DNA of 64,000 bases from Bacteroidaceae bacterium. Its GTDB lineage: Bacteria > Bacteroidota > Bacteroidia > Bacteroidales > Bacteroidaceae. The DNA lies in assembly GCA_017416805.1 (NCBI GenBank), contig JAFQBB010000039.1, positions 87,609 through 151,608 on the forward strand, read 5' to 3'. Below, piece after piece: positions 1-8,548 of the stretch; position 1 is the stretch's first letter, and the number at the start of each line of letters is the position of its first letter. A program made the translations under genes and the position numbers. The notes beneath the pieces were generated by a model. That model saw only the letters and a program-made list of their open reading frames with translations. It was not told the origin of the DNA and made no database searches.

Positions 1-1
1 A

Positions 2-949
2 CACATAGAGGTGAAACTGGAAGAGAATACGGTATGGCTTACGCAGCAACAAATGGCTGATCTGTATCAAACTTCTAGAAGCAATATAACAGAACACCTT
101 TTACATATATATGAAGAAGGAGAGTTGGATGAAAAAGCAACTTGTCGGAAATTCCGACAGGTTCGACAAGAAGGTAATAGGCAAGTAGAGCGTGAACTTA
201 CTTTCTATAATCTTGATGCGATTATTTCTGTTGGCTATCGTGTGAAATCTATTATAGCGACTCGTTTCCGTCAATGGGCAACTCAACGCTTAACTGAATA
301 TATTATAAAAGGATTCACCATAGATGATGAACGCTTGAAGCAAATGGGAGGTGGTGGCTATTGGAAAGAACTGCTTGACCGTATCCGTGACATTCGCTCA
401 TCCGAGAAGGTGCTATATCGGCAAGTGCTTGACATTTATGCGACGGCAGTGGATTATGACCCTCGTTCTGATGCTTCCATTGAATTCTTCAAAATAGTGC
501 AAAATAAGTTGCATTATGCGGCACATGGCCAAACCGCTGCTGAAGTAATCTATCATCGGGCGGATGCTGACCTGCCTTTTATGGGGCTTACTACTTTTAC
601 AGGAAATCATCCCACACTTCGTGATACCAAAATAGCCAAGAATTATTTGAAGGAAGATGAAATGAAGGTATTGAATAATCTGGTTTCCGGTTATTTCGAT
701 TTTGCAGAGATTCAGGCAATGAAGCATCGGCCCATGTATATGTCGGATTATATTACGCAGCTTGATAATATTTTGTCTTCTACAGGAGAACCTTTATTGG
801 TAGGAGCAGGGAGTGTAAGTCATCGTCAAGCGATGGAGAAGGCAGAAATGGAATATCGGAAATTCCAAGTTCGTACATTGTCGCCAGTTGAGGAAGCGTA
901 TATGGAGACAATTAAAAATCTGACAGCAAAGACGAAAAAGAAAAAATAA
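2..949 (+). CDS. RhuM family protein (5' end outside window)
   Basis: This is a RhuM (virulence protein) family member of unknown biochemical role. The segment ENTVWLTQQQMADLYQTSRS is the family's N-terminal hallmark, a helix-turn-helix-like part, followed by the conserved NLDAIISVGYRVKS stretch. The frame is open from base 2 (HIEVKLEEN), and family proteins usually have some residues before this point, so the first candidate start (GTG at 11) is probably internal and the gene is cut by the window edge. The C-terminal half matches the longer RhuM type and ends in a lysine-rich tail. Such genes are common in accessory regions beside restriction systems, and here a Fic gene follows. The family assignment is confident; the function is not known. 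Confidence 0.85.
   Translation, partial: HIEVKLEENTVWLTQQQMADLYQTSRSNITEHLLHIYEEGELDEKATCRKFRQVRQEGNRQVERELTFYNLDAIISVGYRVKSIIATRFRQWATQRLTEYIIKGFTIDDERLKQMGGGGYWKELLDRIRDIRSSEKVLYRQVLDIYATAVDYDPRSDASIEFFKIVQNKLHYAAHGQTAAEVIYHRADADLPFMGLTTFTGNHPTLRDTKIAKNYLKEDEMKVLNNLVSGYFDFAEIQAMKHRPMYMSDYITQLDNILSSTGEPLLVGAGSVSHRQAMEKAEMEYRKFQVRTLSPVEEAYMETIKNLTAKTKKKK
143..159. repeat. Palindrome TGTCGGAAATTCCGACA inside rhuM
   Basis: A 17-bp palindrome with one unpaired centre base lies inside the RhuM reading frame. Its core CGGAAATTCCG recurs in the intergenic palindrome at 998-1014. It encodes part of a conserved CRKFRQ segment, so codon constraint alone may explain it. Confidence 0.5.
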
Positions 950-997
950 CAATATCTGAAATGGATTGGTAATGTCGTTTTATTAGTGATATAAATT

Positions 998-1014
998 GTT
1001 CGGAAATTCCGAAC
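998..1014. promoter_or_regulatory. Palindrome GTTCGGAAATTCCGAAC between rhuM and fic
   Basis: Arms of 8 bp (GTTCGGAA / TTCCGAAC) surround one central base in the 200-bp gap upstream of the Fic gene. It shares its core with the palindrome at 143-159. A role as an operator is inferred from symmetry and position only. Confidence 0.4.
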
Positions 1015-1080
1015 AGTTCAACCGTATTTCAACTATCCTTTAATCGTTATTATCCCAATAAATCCTTTCAAATCTTTTCA

Positions 1081-1126
1081 AATTCTTTCCAATTCTTGCA
1101 AAATTGGAAAGAATTGTATAGCTTTG
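1081..1126 (+). promoter_or_regulatory. fic promoter with perfect 14-bp inverted repeat
   Basis: The -7 box TAGCTTTG (1119-1126) fits the Bacteroides TAnnTTTG consensus. Directly upstream, AATTCTTTCCAATT (1081-1094) and its exact complement AATTGGAAAGAATT (1102-1115) surround a 7-base spacer and cover the -33 region. This is a likely operator; the bound protein is unknown. The promoter also places the translation start at 1153 rather than at the upstream ATG at 1096. Confidence 0.65.
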
Positions 1127-1152
1127 CAGCCGTAAACCAAAGAAAATCAGTG

Positions 1153-2469
1153 ATGATAGAAAAAGCGCCCATCTGTACAGAAAAGGATTTGGCCAATGTA
1201 TTGTTTGATAAATCGAAAAGGCCTGATGAAAAACTGACTGCAATCATTGAAAAAATCAATGATGAATACGAGTATTGGGATAAGGTGAAGTACAAGAATA
1301 TACCCGAATCCTGCACCTCGGTACAGGAATTGTGGACCCGCGTAAAGGCTTCGCGTATCACCACCACAGTATATACTTGGGACAGTTACAATGTCAGCTT
1401 TGGATTGACCAACCGGATGCAACGCATGTGTCACGAATTTGACATGAACTTTGGAGGCTCGTGGGGAAACAGCGCCGTACTGTCACATGAAAACAGGGAA
1501 CAGTATCTTATCAGCTCGTTGATGGAAGAGGCTATCTTCTCCAGTCAAATGGAAGGAGCTGCCACCACACGGAAGGTGGCCAAAGAGATGCTGCGCAAAA
1601 AAATGGTTCCCAAGGACAAGTCGCAACAGATGATAGCCAATAACTATCAGACCATCCAGTTTATTGTAGAGAACAAGGATACTCCGCTGACTCCTGAACT
1701 GGTCTTCCATATCCATCACCTGATGACTGAAAAGACATTGGAAAACCCCGAAGATGCCGGACGACTCCGCACGAATGACGAAGTAGTGGTAGAGGACGGA
1801 ATCACCCACGAAGTGGTACACACACCACCACCTTATCAGGAACTGCCAGCGTTCGTCGAAGAATTATGCCACTATTTCAACGAGACGGATGCCAAAGTAT
1901 TTGTCCATCCTATAATAAGGAGCATCATCATCCACTTTATGGTAGCCTATATGCACCCCTTTGTGGATGGAAACGGACGTACAGCCCGTGCACTCTTCTA
2001 TTGGTATATGCTGAAACAGGGATATTGGTTGATGGAGTATATGTCTGTATCGAGGGTTATTGCCAGTTCAAAGAAATCGTATGAGAAGGCTTACCAGTAT
2101 GTGGAATCGGACGGTATGGATGTGGGTTATTTCATCATCTACAATCTGAAGGTGCTGGAGAAAGCATTCAAGCAGTTGCAGGATTACTTGAAGAAGAAAC
2201 AGAAGGAAAAGACGTTAGCCAAGACCTTCCTGCAATTGGGTAACATCAATGAACGTCAAGCACAGATTATACGAATGTATATAGATAATCCCAACGAGGT
2301 ACTGACGGTAAAAGATGTGCAAACCAAATTCATGGTGACTGCCACCACAGCCAAAAGTGACATTATAGGACTGATGCAGCGTGGTATGCTGTCAGAAATA
2401 TCGTTCAACAAAGTGAAGAAGGGATACATCAAGGGAGAAGACTTTGATGAGTCCATCAAACAAATATAG
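1153..2469 (+). CDS. Fic/DOC family protein (AMPylase-type)
   Basis: This is a Fic-domain protein of about 438 residues. The catalytic loop HPFVDGNGRTAR (268-279) has the catalytic His268 and the phosphate-binding GNGR. Fic enzymes of this type transfer AMP from ATP to a hydroxyl side chain of a target protein. An N-terminal inhibitory motif SSQMEG (130-135, Glu134) fits the (S/T)xxxE(G/N) rule, so the enzyme is probably autoinhibited. The C-terminus contains a predicted winged helix (VKDVQTKFMVTATTAKSDI), typical of the Fic/DUF4172-like class. The chosen ATG follows the -7 box at 1119 by a short leader; the frame is open to 1096 but that would lie upstream of the promoter. It has its own promoter and a strong terminator at 2574. 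The target protein cannot be told from sequence. Confidence 0.9.
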   Translation: MIEKAPICTEKDLANVLFDKSKRPDEKLTAIIEKINDEYEYWDKVKYKNIPESCTSVQELWTRVKASRITTTVYTWDSYNVSFGLTNRMQRMCHEFDMNFGGSWGNSAVLSHENREQYLISSLMEEAIFSSQMEGAATTRKVAKEMLRKKMVPKDKSQQMIANNYQTIQFIVENKDTPLTPELVFHIHHLMTEKTLENPEDAGRLRTNDEVVVEDGITHEVVHTPPPYQELPAFVEELCHYFNETDAKVFVHPIIRSIIIHFMVAYMHPFVDGNGRTARALFYWYMLKQGYWLMEYMSVSRVIASSKKSYEKAYQYVESDGMDVGYFIIYNLKVLEKAFKQLQDYLKKKQKEKTLAKTFLQLGNINERQAQIIRMYIDNPNEVLTVKDVQTKFMVTATTAKSDIIGLMQRGMLSEISFNKVKKGYIKGEDFDESIKQI

Positions 2470-2573
2470 CTGTAACCAAATTATTCGGAAAAGATATTTG
2501 AACAGGCGGAGAATTTCAAGAAATATAACGATTAAATAAGCAATTCCTTTACCTAAATTCTCCCCATTCCTTT

Positions 2574-2625
2574 ACCTCCCCTTTACCCGAAAGAATTATC
2601 AGGGTAAAGGGGAGGTTTCTTTTGT
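2574..2625 (+). terminator. Intrinsic terminator after fic
   Basis: A perfect 15-bp stem pairs ACCTCCCCTTTACCC (2574-2588) with GGGTAAAGGGGAGGT (2602-2616) and is followed by a T-rich run. Confidence 0.85.
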
Positions 2626-2647
2626 TTTCGGGCTGTTTTCACCCTTA

Positions 2648-2771
2648 TCTTTGCATCAGTCATTCCGACGGGCTCGGGAGTGACGGAGAGAATATACCTA
2701 TTATTAATATGAACGTAAAAACGATGCAGAGAAATGAAAAGACTGACATTGACAAGTCTCTGAAAAAGTGA
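2648..2771 (+). other. Possible small transcript or 20-residue peptide
   Basis: The gap between fic and the exporter holds a good -7 box TATCTTTG near 2648. A short frame follows (ATG at 2709, stop ending at 2771) that would encode MNVKTMQRNEKTDIDKSLKK, and a strong hairpin terminator stands directly behind it. The unit therefore looks like a short independent transcript. Whether the peptide is made or the RNA itself acts cannot be told. Confidence 0.35.
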
Positions 2772-2812
2772 AGAGGGTGTTCACGTGGAACATCCTCTTC
2801 ACTCTTTTATAT
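2769..2812. terminator. Bidirectional terminator
   Basis: GTGAAGAGGGTGTTC and GAACATCCTCTTCAC form a long stem with one mismatch. T-runs stand on both sides (TCTTTT on plus, TTTTTC on minus). It would end both the small plus-strand unit and the minus-strand exporter operon. Confidence 0.8.
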
Positions 2813-2831
2813 ATGAATCTTTATCCATCAC

Positions 2832-5330
2832 TTACTTCTCAACCCACTTACGGAAAAAGCGGAAGCGCATCATCCAGCGGAAGAGGGCAGGCTGGAGGGC
2901 ATAGGTGAGCAGGATAGTGGCACTCATGCCGACAATGGTGCTTAGTCCTATGCTGTGTATGGCCGGATGGGTGGCGAAGAGGAGCGAGCCGGTGACTACC
3001 ATCAATACGAGGGCGGAGAAGAAAATGGCTGTCTTGTGGTAGGTGAGCAGGGCATCGCCTTCCTTGCGTGCTTGTGCCAACAGGCCGGTCATCACAAAGA
3101 TGCTATAATCGACTCCAATACCGAAGATGAATGTTGCGATGATGATGTTGATAAGGTTGAAATCAAGTCCGCACAGTCCCATCACCCCTTTTACCACATA
3201 CCAGCTGAGGCTCATGGGAAGAAATGAGAGAATGGCCAACGGCAGGTTGCGGAAGGCGATGAGCAATACCACAAAGACAAACATTGAAGAGATGCCCAGA
3301 ATGGTGTTGAAGTCGTTGTTGAGCAGGGTGACCATGTCGCTGGTGTAATAGAAGGGGTCGATGACCAATCCGTGGGGGCAAGAGGCTACGGTATTGCTTA
3401 CGGTCATCTTGTCCGCTTCGTCCATCTGCACAGAGGTGAAAACCAAGTAGCGGTCATCGGCCTCTTCGATGAAATTGCTCAACAGGCTTTCGGGCAAGAC
3501 CTCGGCATCGTAGAGACTGGTGGGTTCGTATTGGCTTTCTGTCATGATGAAGAACGGTTCGAACATCTCGGGCGAGAGTCCGTTCCGGCGGGCCGAAGCG
3601 GTAATGAGGCTTCTCACTTGGTCTGTCCGTTCGGGTGTCCAGTACTCCTCCCACCGGGCTATGCGCTCCTCTTGTTCGGTTGTGGGAACAAAGAGTACTG
3701 ACGAACGGGAGAATTGCTTTACGATGCCGGCCTGTTGCAACGAGTCGAGTGCGGCAATGACTACCTTATTATATATGAGGGCTGAATCAAGGGTGGAGGC
3801 TGTGGTGGCATAGTACATCGAGGCATTTCCACGGTTTACTTTGTCGGCATATTGCTCGTTTGAGCGGATTACCTTAGGCTCGTTGTAGCCTATGTTGCGT
3901 AGGTTGCTGTCGAATCCCACCCAGTCGGCGGTGAAGAAGGTGACTATGCATAATGCCACCAATGCCCAGCGCAAGGGACGTTTGCGGTCAATAGGGTAGG
4001 AGTTGATACGGTCCAGTTGGCGGAAAGCCCGTTCGTTGCGTCTGTTTTTGGATGGTTGGAAGAAGTGGGGCAGGAATATGAGGGCAAACAGGGTAGTGCC
4101 AACCATGGAAAGAGATGCAAAGATTCCAAAATCGCGTAGCAGGTCGCTCTCTGTGAACAACAATCCCATGAAGGCACCAATGGTGGTGATGCATCCTAAA
4201 CATACGGGGGTGGCCTGGTCGCGCAACACCTGTTCGGGGTCGCTCACATATTTGTAGTGTACAAGGACGTGCAGACAATAGCTGAGTGCCACACCAAGGA
4301 CTATGGCACCTATGCCTACGGCCATGAGCGACATGCCTCCCTTAATCCAGTAGATGGTGGCCAATGAGAAGAAGGCCCCATACACTACGGGCAATAACAG
4401 CATAGGGAGTGTGCCCCATCCGCGCATACAGATACCTATAAAGATGCAGATGGCCAACAATGAAATGCCAATGGTGAGTACAAGGTCTGCTTTGATTTGT
4501 CGTGAGTTGAAGACACTCTGCACAGGCGAACCGTGGAAAAGGACCTCAACATCGGGATGTTCTTGTTCGAAGGTCTCGATTTGTTCTTCCAATAGGGTTA
4601 TCAGGTGTGTGCCGGCTTTTGAGTTGAAGGAGTTGAAGTTTGGTGAGAGGAAGGCCAAGGCTACAGTGCTGTCAGGTGCAAACAGTTGTCCGTCAATCAT
4701 GGTGTATCCGCCAATTCCTCCTTTGACTGTCATCCCCTCAGGTATCAGGGCCGTACGTAAAGCGGCAGGGTCTTGTCCTACCATCGTTGAAACCGAACCA
4801 TCTTCATCGGCCATAACCATGGCTGCATTCAATGCCATTTGCCGCTCGATGGCTTCGGGGGTAAGCAATGTGTCGAATCGGGCGTATGCCGTTTCGTTCA
4901 CGAAGGAAGGAACATTGGTCAGAGCATAATCCAACGCATTTACCATCAAGTCGTCATCTACACGGCTCAGGATATGAGCTATGTAGTGTGTGGCGGTATC
5001 GGCCGCCAACAAGGCTTCTACCAATTCGTCAGTACAAGTGGCCAAGTGGGCGGTCAGTTCCTCGGGGTCTGTTGCCTCTTGCTCCTCCTTATTTCCCTTT
5101 TGCTTGGCGGCCAGCTGGATAAATATCTTGTCTTTCACCCTGAGGTTGCCGAAGGCCAATCCGCTTTCAGTGGCAGACTCGGTTTGCGGCAACAGTTTGG
5201 CAATGTTTTCTTCGTATTCTACCTTTAGGCCCGTGTAAACGAACAACACGCTGCTGGCAACCAACAACGTGTACATCAGCCATTTTCTGGCAGCAAGAAA
5301 ACGGTATAGGGGGATAAATATCTTCTCCAT
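2832..5330 (-). CDS. RND/MMPL superfamily exporter
   Basis: This is an inner-membrane RND-type exporter of 832 residues, of the MMPL-like 'predicted exporter' kind. It shows the duplicated RND architecture: an N-terminal membrane helix, a large periplasmic loop (about 35-280), a block of five to six helices (about 280-430), a second loop, and a second helix block to the end with GIGVDYSIFVMTG. Such exporters sit at the end of aryl-polyene and related specialised-lipid clusters and are thought to move the lipid product across the inner membrane. It is the last gene of the operon starting near 9950, 46 bp behind the hot-dog gene. The cargo is inferred from context only. Confidence 0.85.
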   Translation of the reverse strand: MEKIFIPLYRFLAARKWLMYTLLVASSVLFVYTGLKVEYEENIAKLLPQTESATESGLAFGNLRVKDKIFIQLAAKQKGNKEEQEATDPEELTAHLATCTDELVEALLAADTATHYIAHILSRVDDDLMVNALDYALTNVPSFVNETAYARFDTLLTPEAIERQMALNAAMVMADEDGSVSTMVGQDPAALRTALIPEGMTVKGGIGGYTMIDGQLFAPDSTVALAFLSPNFNSFNSKAGTHLITLLEEQIETFEQEHPDVEVLFHGSPVQSVFNSRQIKADLVLTIGISLLAICIFIGICMRGWGTLPMLLLPVVYGAFFSLATIYWIKGGMSLMAVGIGAIVLGVALSYCLHVLVHYKYVSDPEQVLRDQATPVCLGCITTIGAFMGLLFTESDLLRDFGIFASLSMVGTTLFALIFLPHFFQPSKNRRNERAFRQLDRINSYPIDRKRPLRWALVALCIVTFFTADWVGFDSNLRNIGYNEPKVIRSNEQYADKVNRGNASMYYATTASTLDSALIYNKVVIAALDSLQQAGIVKQFSRSSVLFVPTTEQEERIARWEEYWTPERTDQVRSLITASARRNGLSPEMFEPFFIMTESQYEPTSLYDAEVLPESLLSNFIEEADDRYLVFTSVQMDEADKMTVSNTVASCPHGLVIDPFYYTSDMVTLLNNDFNTILGISSMFVFVVLLIAFRNLPLAILSFLPMSLSWYVVKGVMGLCGLDFNLINIIIATFIFGIGVDYSIFVMTGLLAQARKEGDALLTYHKTAIFFSALVLMVVTGSLLFATHPAIHSIGLSTIVGMSATILLTYALQPALFRWMMRFRFFRKWVEK

Positions 5331-5376
5331 GTCTTTGTCTGTTCGGTCTCTTTCTTTTTGATTTTCAAACCTCGTT

Positions 5377-5757
5377 TCAGTTCAGTTCGGCTTTCAATTC
5401 CAGATAAGTTTCACCCTCCTTGCCCAGTGTGGCACGCAGCTTGTAGGTGCCCTCTTTCTCTTCCATGACGATGGTTGCCACCATGGTGGGGTGTGCCTGG
5501 GGTGTGACAAGGGTTGTCAGGCGGCATAGTTGCAGGTTGCCCATGAAGAGGCTTCGGCCTGCTACTTGCTCTGCCAGTTCCTTAATCATCTGTATGTTGC
5601 ATACGCCCGGCGATACAGGTTCGCCAGGGAAATGCCCTTGATATACGTTACATTCGGGGTTCAAGCGAATATGAAATATGTAGGCACTCTCTTGTTGCGA
5701 TGTGCCTTCAATGGTGTAATAGTCTTTTATAAGCATATTCCGTTTTTCTTTTTCCAT
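5377..5757 (-). CDS. FabZ-like hot-dog dehydratase family protein
   Basis: This is a 126-residue single hot-dog protein. The motif YQGHFPGEPVSPGV is the FabZ-type 3-hydroxyacyl-ACP dehydratase signature with its histidine. It presumably dehydrates ACP-bound 3-hydroxyacyl intermediates made by the operon's ketosynthase. It overlaps the upstream thioesterase-like gene; an internal Met at 5736 would shorten the overlap and is equally plausible as start. Its divergence from housekeeping FabZ suggests a dedicated pathway role. Confidence 0.75.
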   Translation of the reverse strand: MEKEKRNMLIKDYYTIEGTSQQESAYIFHIRLNPECNVYQGHFPGEPVSPGVCNIQMIKELAEQVAGRSLFMGNLQLCRLTTLVTPQAHPTMVATIVMEEKEGTYKLRATLGKEGETYLELKAELN

Positions 5758-6167
5758 TCAGTCAGGAAGTCCGGACATGATAGTACGAATTCTCCCTCGT
5801 GGGTAGTAAACAGTTGGGTTGTTTCCGCTCTGAAAAGCAGGGCATTGTCCTCCTTGCGTCTTATTTCGTAATCGAAGATTATTTTGGCTCCTCGCACAGG
5901 GCGGTAGGTAATGGTCACCAGCAGGATGTCATCGGTTGTGGCAGGCATGAGGTACTTCATCTTGATGTCGTACATTGGTGCCAGAAATCCTTGGTTGTAC
6001 ATATACATATACTCCAAGCCGAATTCGTGGCCAAATGCTTCGCGTGCATCTTCGAGGTACTCCAAATATCGGCCGTGCCATACAATGCGCAGGCTGTCCA
6101 CTTCAGAAAACCGGACTTTCACTTCCACCGTAGTGGTGAGGGAGGTAGCTGTTGATTGGCTCTTCAT
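5727..6167 (-). CDS. 4HBT-type acyl thioesterase
   Basis: This is a 146-residue hot-dog protein of the 4-hydroxybenzoyl-CoA thioesterase/FadM/YbgC type. The motif VDSLRIVWHGRYLEYLEDAR contains the expected Asp and the Y-x-x-Y-x-E pattern. It probably releases acyl chains from ACP or CoA in this pathway. It lies between two dehydratase-like genes, overlaps the next one by about 30 bp and is clearly co-transcribed. Confidence 0.8.
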   Translation of the reverse strand: MKSQSTATSLTTTVEVKVRFSEVDSLRIVWHGRYLEYLEDAREAFGHEFGLEYMYMYNQGFLAPMYDIKMKYLMPATTDDILLVTITYRPVRGAKIIFDYEIRRKEDNALLFRAETTQLFTTHEGEFVLSCPDFLTEWKKKNGICL

Positions 6168-6198
6168 TTCTTAATTATTAATTCTCAGCGTAGCAGGC

Positions 6199-6633
6199 TC
6201 ACTCCTTTATGAATATTTTCATCTGGCAAGTGGCTATAACCTCCTTGTCTGCTTGTGTTTCGGCCGCAATGAGAGTGACCCCGGCTGCTTCGCCAAGAAC
6301 TTTCAGTGTGGTGATAAGAGTTTCGCCTGTATGTGGAAGGCGGGCAATCTTGAATTTCTTCACCTCGCCGATGAATCCCAGTTTTGGTTCTTCGCCTTGC
6401 ATGTAGGGAGCATATCCGGCAAAAGCGGCGGCCGATTGTGCCACGTGCTCTATCAGCCCCGGTTCCTGTAGGGTGCCGTCAAGGCAAAAAATGTTGTCCG
6501 TTTTGATGGTAAGTCCTGTGGTAGCGCTTACGGCATCAGCTTCAAAGAATGTGTCCACCATCACGATAGGCGGACGTTGGGGAATGAGTTTGTACAGGCC
6601 TTCTCCTTTGAGGATAGGTTCAGTCATTTTCAT
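6199..6633 (-). CDS. ApeP-like 3-hydroxyacyl-ACP dehydratase
   Basis: This is a 144-residue hot-dog protein. Its layout (an N-terminal LIPQRPPIVMVDTF segment and a central EPGLIEHVAQSAAAFAGY helix) resembles the ApeP/FabZ-like dehydratases of aryl-polyene clusters. Together with the protein encoded at 5377 it would provide two different dehydratases. A second Met at residue 3 (6627) is an alternative start. The assignment is from remembered family patterns. Confidence 0.7.
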   Translation of the reverse strand: MKMTEPILKGEGLYKLIPQRPPIVMVDTFFEADAVSATTGLTIKTDNIFCLDGTLQEPGLIEHVAQSAAAFAGYAPYMQGEEPKLGFIGEVKKFKIARLPHTGETLITTLKVLGEAAGVTLIAAETQADKEVIATCQMKIFIKE

Positions 6634-6691
6634 TTATTTGTAGGATTGATAATACAGCCACTCTTTTAATAGGCGGGCGCTTCATAAATGT

Positions 6692-6803
6692 ATTTAGGCA
6701 CGGATTTTTCGCTTTGCTCAAGGGAACTCCACGGATTAACGTGGTTTTCAGTCTATGTTTATATCAAAATTTTCCGTGCAATCCGTGTCATCCGTGCCTA
6801 AAT
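6692..6803. repeat. Inverted-repeat element (TTAGGCACGGATT arms)
   Basis: The ends TTAGGCACGGAT and ATCCGTGCCTAA are complementary and the arms consist of 9-bp-like repeats. It carries an internal segment TTCGCTTTGCTCAAGGGAAC that is also present, inverted, in the element at 38714-38830. It sits between the dehydratase and ACP genes and explains most of that gap. Confidence 0.7.
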
Positions 6804-6828
6804 CAATTTTGGAATCTCCTCGTGAGAA

Positions 6829-7071
6829 TTACTTCTGGTTGTCGTTTACGAAGTCGTAGAGAGCGGCAAATGTCTGGATGTTAATCAGCTCACTGCTCTT
6901 GATCTTTACACCAAACTCTGATTCAATCAAGGCTACCATATCAACCAGACTCAAGCTGTCCAGTTGGAGAGTTTCTTTGATGTTTGCATCAGGAGTGATG
7001 TCCTCTACCTCAATTTCAAATTCTTCCGCCAATACTTCGTTAATTTTCTCAATCAGTTCGTTCTTTTCCAT
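6829..7071 (-). CDS. Acyl carrier protein
   Basis: This is an 80-residue acidic acyl carrier protein. The phosphopantetheine attachment site is Ser39 in the LDSLSLVDM motif. It is distinct from a housekeeping ACP by its place in this operon and would carry the growing chain between the ketosynthase and the dehydratases. The gap in front of the ketosynthase gene is short and AT-rich with a TTA run. Confidence 0.9.
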   Translation of the reverse strand: MEKNELIEKINEVLAEEFEIEVEDITPDANIKETLQLDSLSLVDMVALIESEFGVKIKSSELINIQTFAALYDFVNDNQK

Positions 7072-7185
7072 TTTTTACTTGTTTTATTGTTATGGTTATT
7101 ATTATTATTATTTGATTTACGATTTCGTTATTTACTATTTGCTGAATTACTCCTCTTCCCTCTCGGGGGAGAGTCAGTGGAGGCT

Positions 7186-8406
7186 TCAGAGATTGCGTAT
7201 CACCAGAGTCGAGTTTGTTCCTCCGAATCCGAACGAGTTGGAGAGGAAGGTGTCAAAATTCTTCTCTATGCGTTTGTCGGGGATAAGCAACTTGGCCGAA
7301 TCCTCATCAGGGTTCTCAAAGTTGAGGTTAGCGGCAATGAAGCCGTTTTTCATCATCAGCATAGAGTAGATTACCTCGCTGGCACCGGCCATCCACATTT
7401 CGTGTCCTGTCTGGCTCTTGGTGCTGGTCACCTCGATGCGGCGGTCTCCGATGACGTTGTAGATAGCTTTAGCTTCGTTGGTGTCACCCACATGGGTTGA
7501 TGTGGCGTGTGCATTGATGTATCCGATTTCGTTTACGTCGATACCTGCACGGCGTATGGCCATCAGCAACGATTTGGTAGGTCCTTCCACGTTGGGTGAA
7601 GAGATATGGTCGCCATTGGATGAGAATCCGTATCCAAGGATTTCGGCCAGGATAGGAGCACCACGGCGTACGGCCGATTCATAACTCTCTATGATAACCG
7701 TAGCTGCACCTCCTCCAGGTACAAGTCCGTCACGGTCGCGGTCAAACGGACGGCTGGCCTTGGTAGGTTCGTCTTCGCGGACAGAGAAAGCCGAGATACC
7801 GTCGAATGATCCTATTGACCAAGGGTTCACCTCCTGAGCTCCACCACAAACCACCATTTCCTGTAGTCCGTTCTGGATGAGCAACGCACCAAGGCCGATG
7901 GCATGCGAACCACTGGCACAAGCGCCACTGACGGTGAGGTTGATACCTTTCAGTTTGAAGATGCAACCAAGGTTCATGGTTACTGTAGAGTTCATTGATT
8001 GGAAGATGGCTCCCGAGCCTACGAGTGTAGTATCTTTCTTCTCGCGCATGGCATCGACGGCTTTCACGTTGGGCACGGTAGAACTGTCGTTTCCATAAAG
8101 CAGACCGACATCGTGCGTGTTCAGGTAGTCCTGGTCAATGCCGGCATTGCGGAGAGCATCTGCGGTGGCGCAATAAGCATATTGGGCCTGTTGTGGCATA
8201 TATACGCGTTGGGCACGGCTGAGCACCTTTTTCAAGTCCGGATCTTCGAGGTGGGCGGTCAGTGCCGAACGGAATCCCATTTCTTTGCGGATAGGGTCAA
8301 AAACTATGCCCGACTTACCGTTGTAGAGCGAGTCGCGCACCTCATCCAAGGTTTTTCCAAGGCATGAATAGATTCCCATGCCGGTTATTACAACTCTGTT
8401 TTGCAT
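7186..8406 (-). CDS. Beta-ketoacyl-ACP synthase (FabF/FabB-like)
   Basis: This is a 406-residue condensing enzyme. The catalytic triad is intact: Cys163 in SGACASG, His300 in NAHATSTHVGD and His335 in KSQTGHEMWMAG. The two-His/one-Cys type condenses malonyl-ACP with an acyl primer. The GHEMWMAGASE variant and the operon context point to a specialised pathway and not to primary fatty-acid synthesis. No ketoreductase is seen in the operon, so that step must come from elsewhere, for instance housekeeping FabG. Confidence 0.88.
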   Translation of the reverse strand: MQNRVVITGMGIYSCLGKTLDEVRDSLYNGKSGIVFDPIRKEMGFRSALTAHLEDPDLKKVLSRAQRVYMPQQAQYAYCATADALRNAGIDQDYLNTHDVGLLYGNDSSTVPNVKAVDAMREKKDTTLVGSGAIFQSMNSTVTMNLGCIFKLKGINLTVSGACASGSHAIGLGALLIQNGLQEMVVCGGAQEVNPWSIGSFDGISAFSVREDEPTKASRPFDRDRDGLVPGGGAATVIIESYESAVRRGAPILAEILGYGFSSNGDHISSPNVEGPTKSLLMAIRRAGIDVNEIGYINAHATSTHVGDTNEAKAIYNVIGDRRIEVTSTKSQTGHEMWMAGASEVIYSMLMMKNGFIAANLNFENPDEDSAKLLIPDKRIEKNFDTFLSNSFGFGGTNSTLVIRNL

Positions 8407-8430
8407 ATTATTATATATCTATTTTTATAG

Positions 8431-8472
8431 TTTAAAGTTTAAAGTTTAAAGTTCAAAGTTTAAAGTTCAAAG
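8431..8472. repeat. Heptanucleotide repeat (TTTAAAG/TTCAAAG)
   Basis: About six units of 7 bp (TTTAAAG and TTCAAAG) follow each other upstream of the ketosynthase gene. Confidence 0.8.
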
Positions 8473-8548
8473 CGTAGGGTGTAGAGTTTAGGGATTAAAT
8501 CTGCAAGACTGTCAGTCTTTTTCTGCTTTTTATTAATTAGCAGTCTTG

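Noticed and set aside
4354-4929. 191-residue plus-strand frame inside the exporter gene
   Set aside because: It is a shadow of the RND exporter, whose reading frame has clear membrane helices and family motifs.
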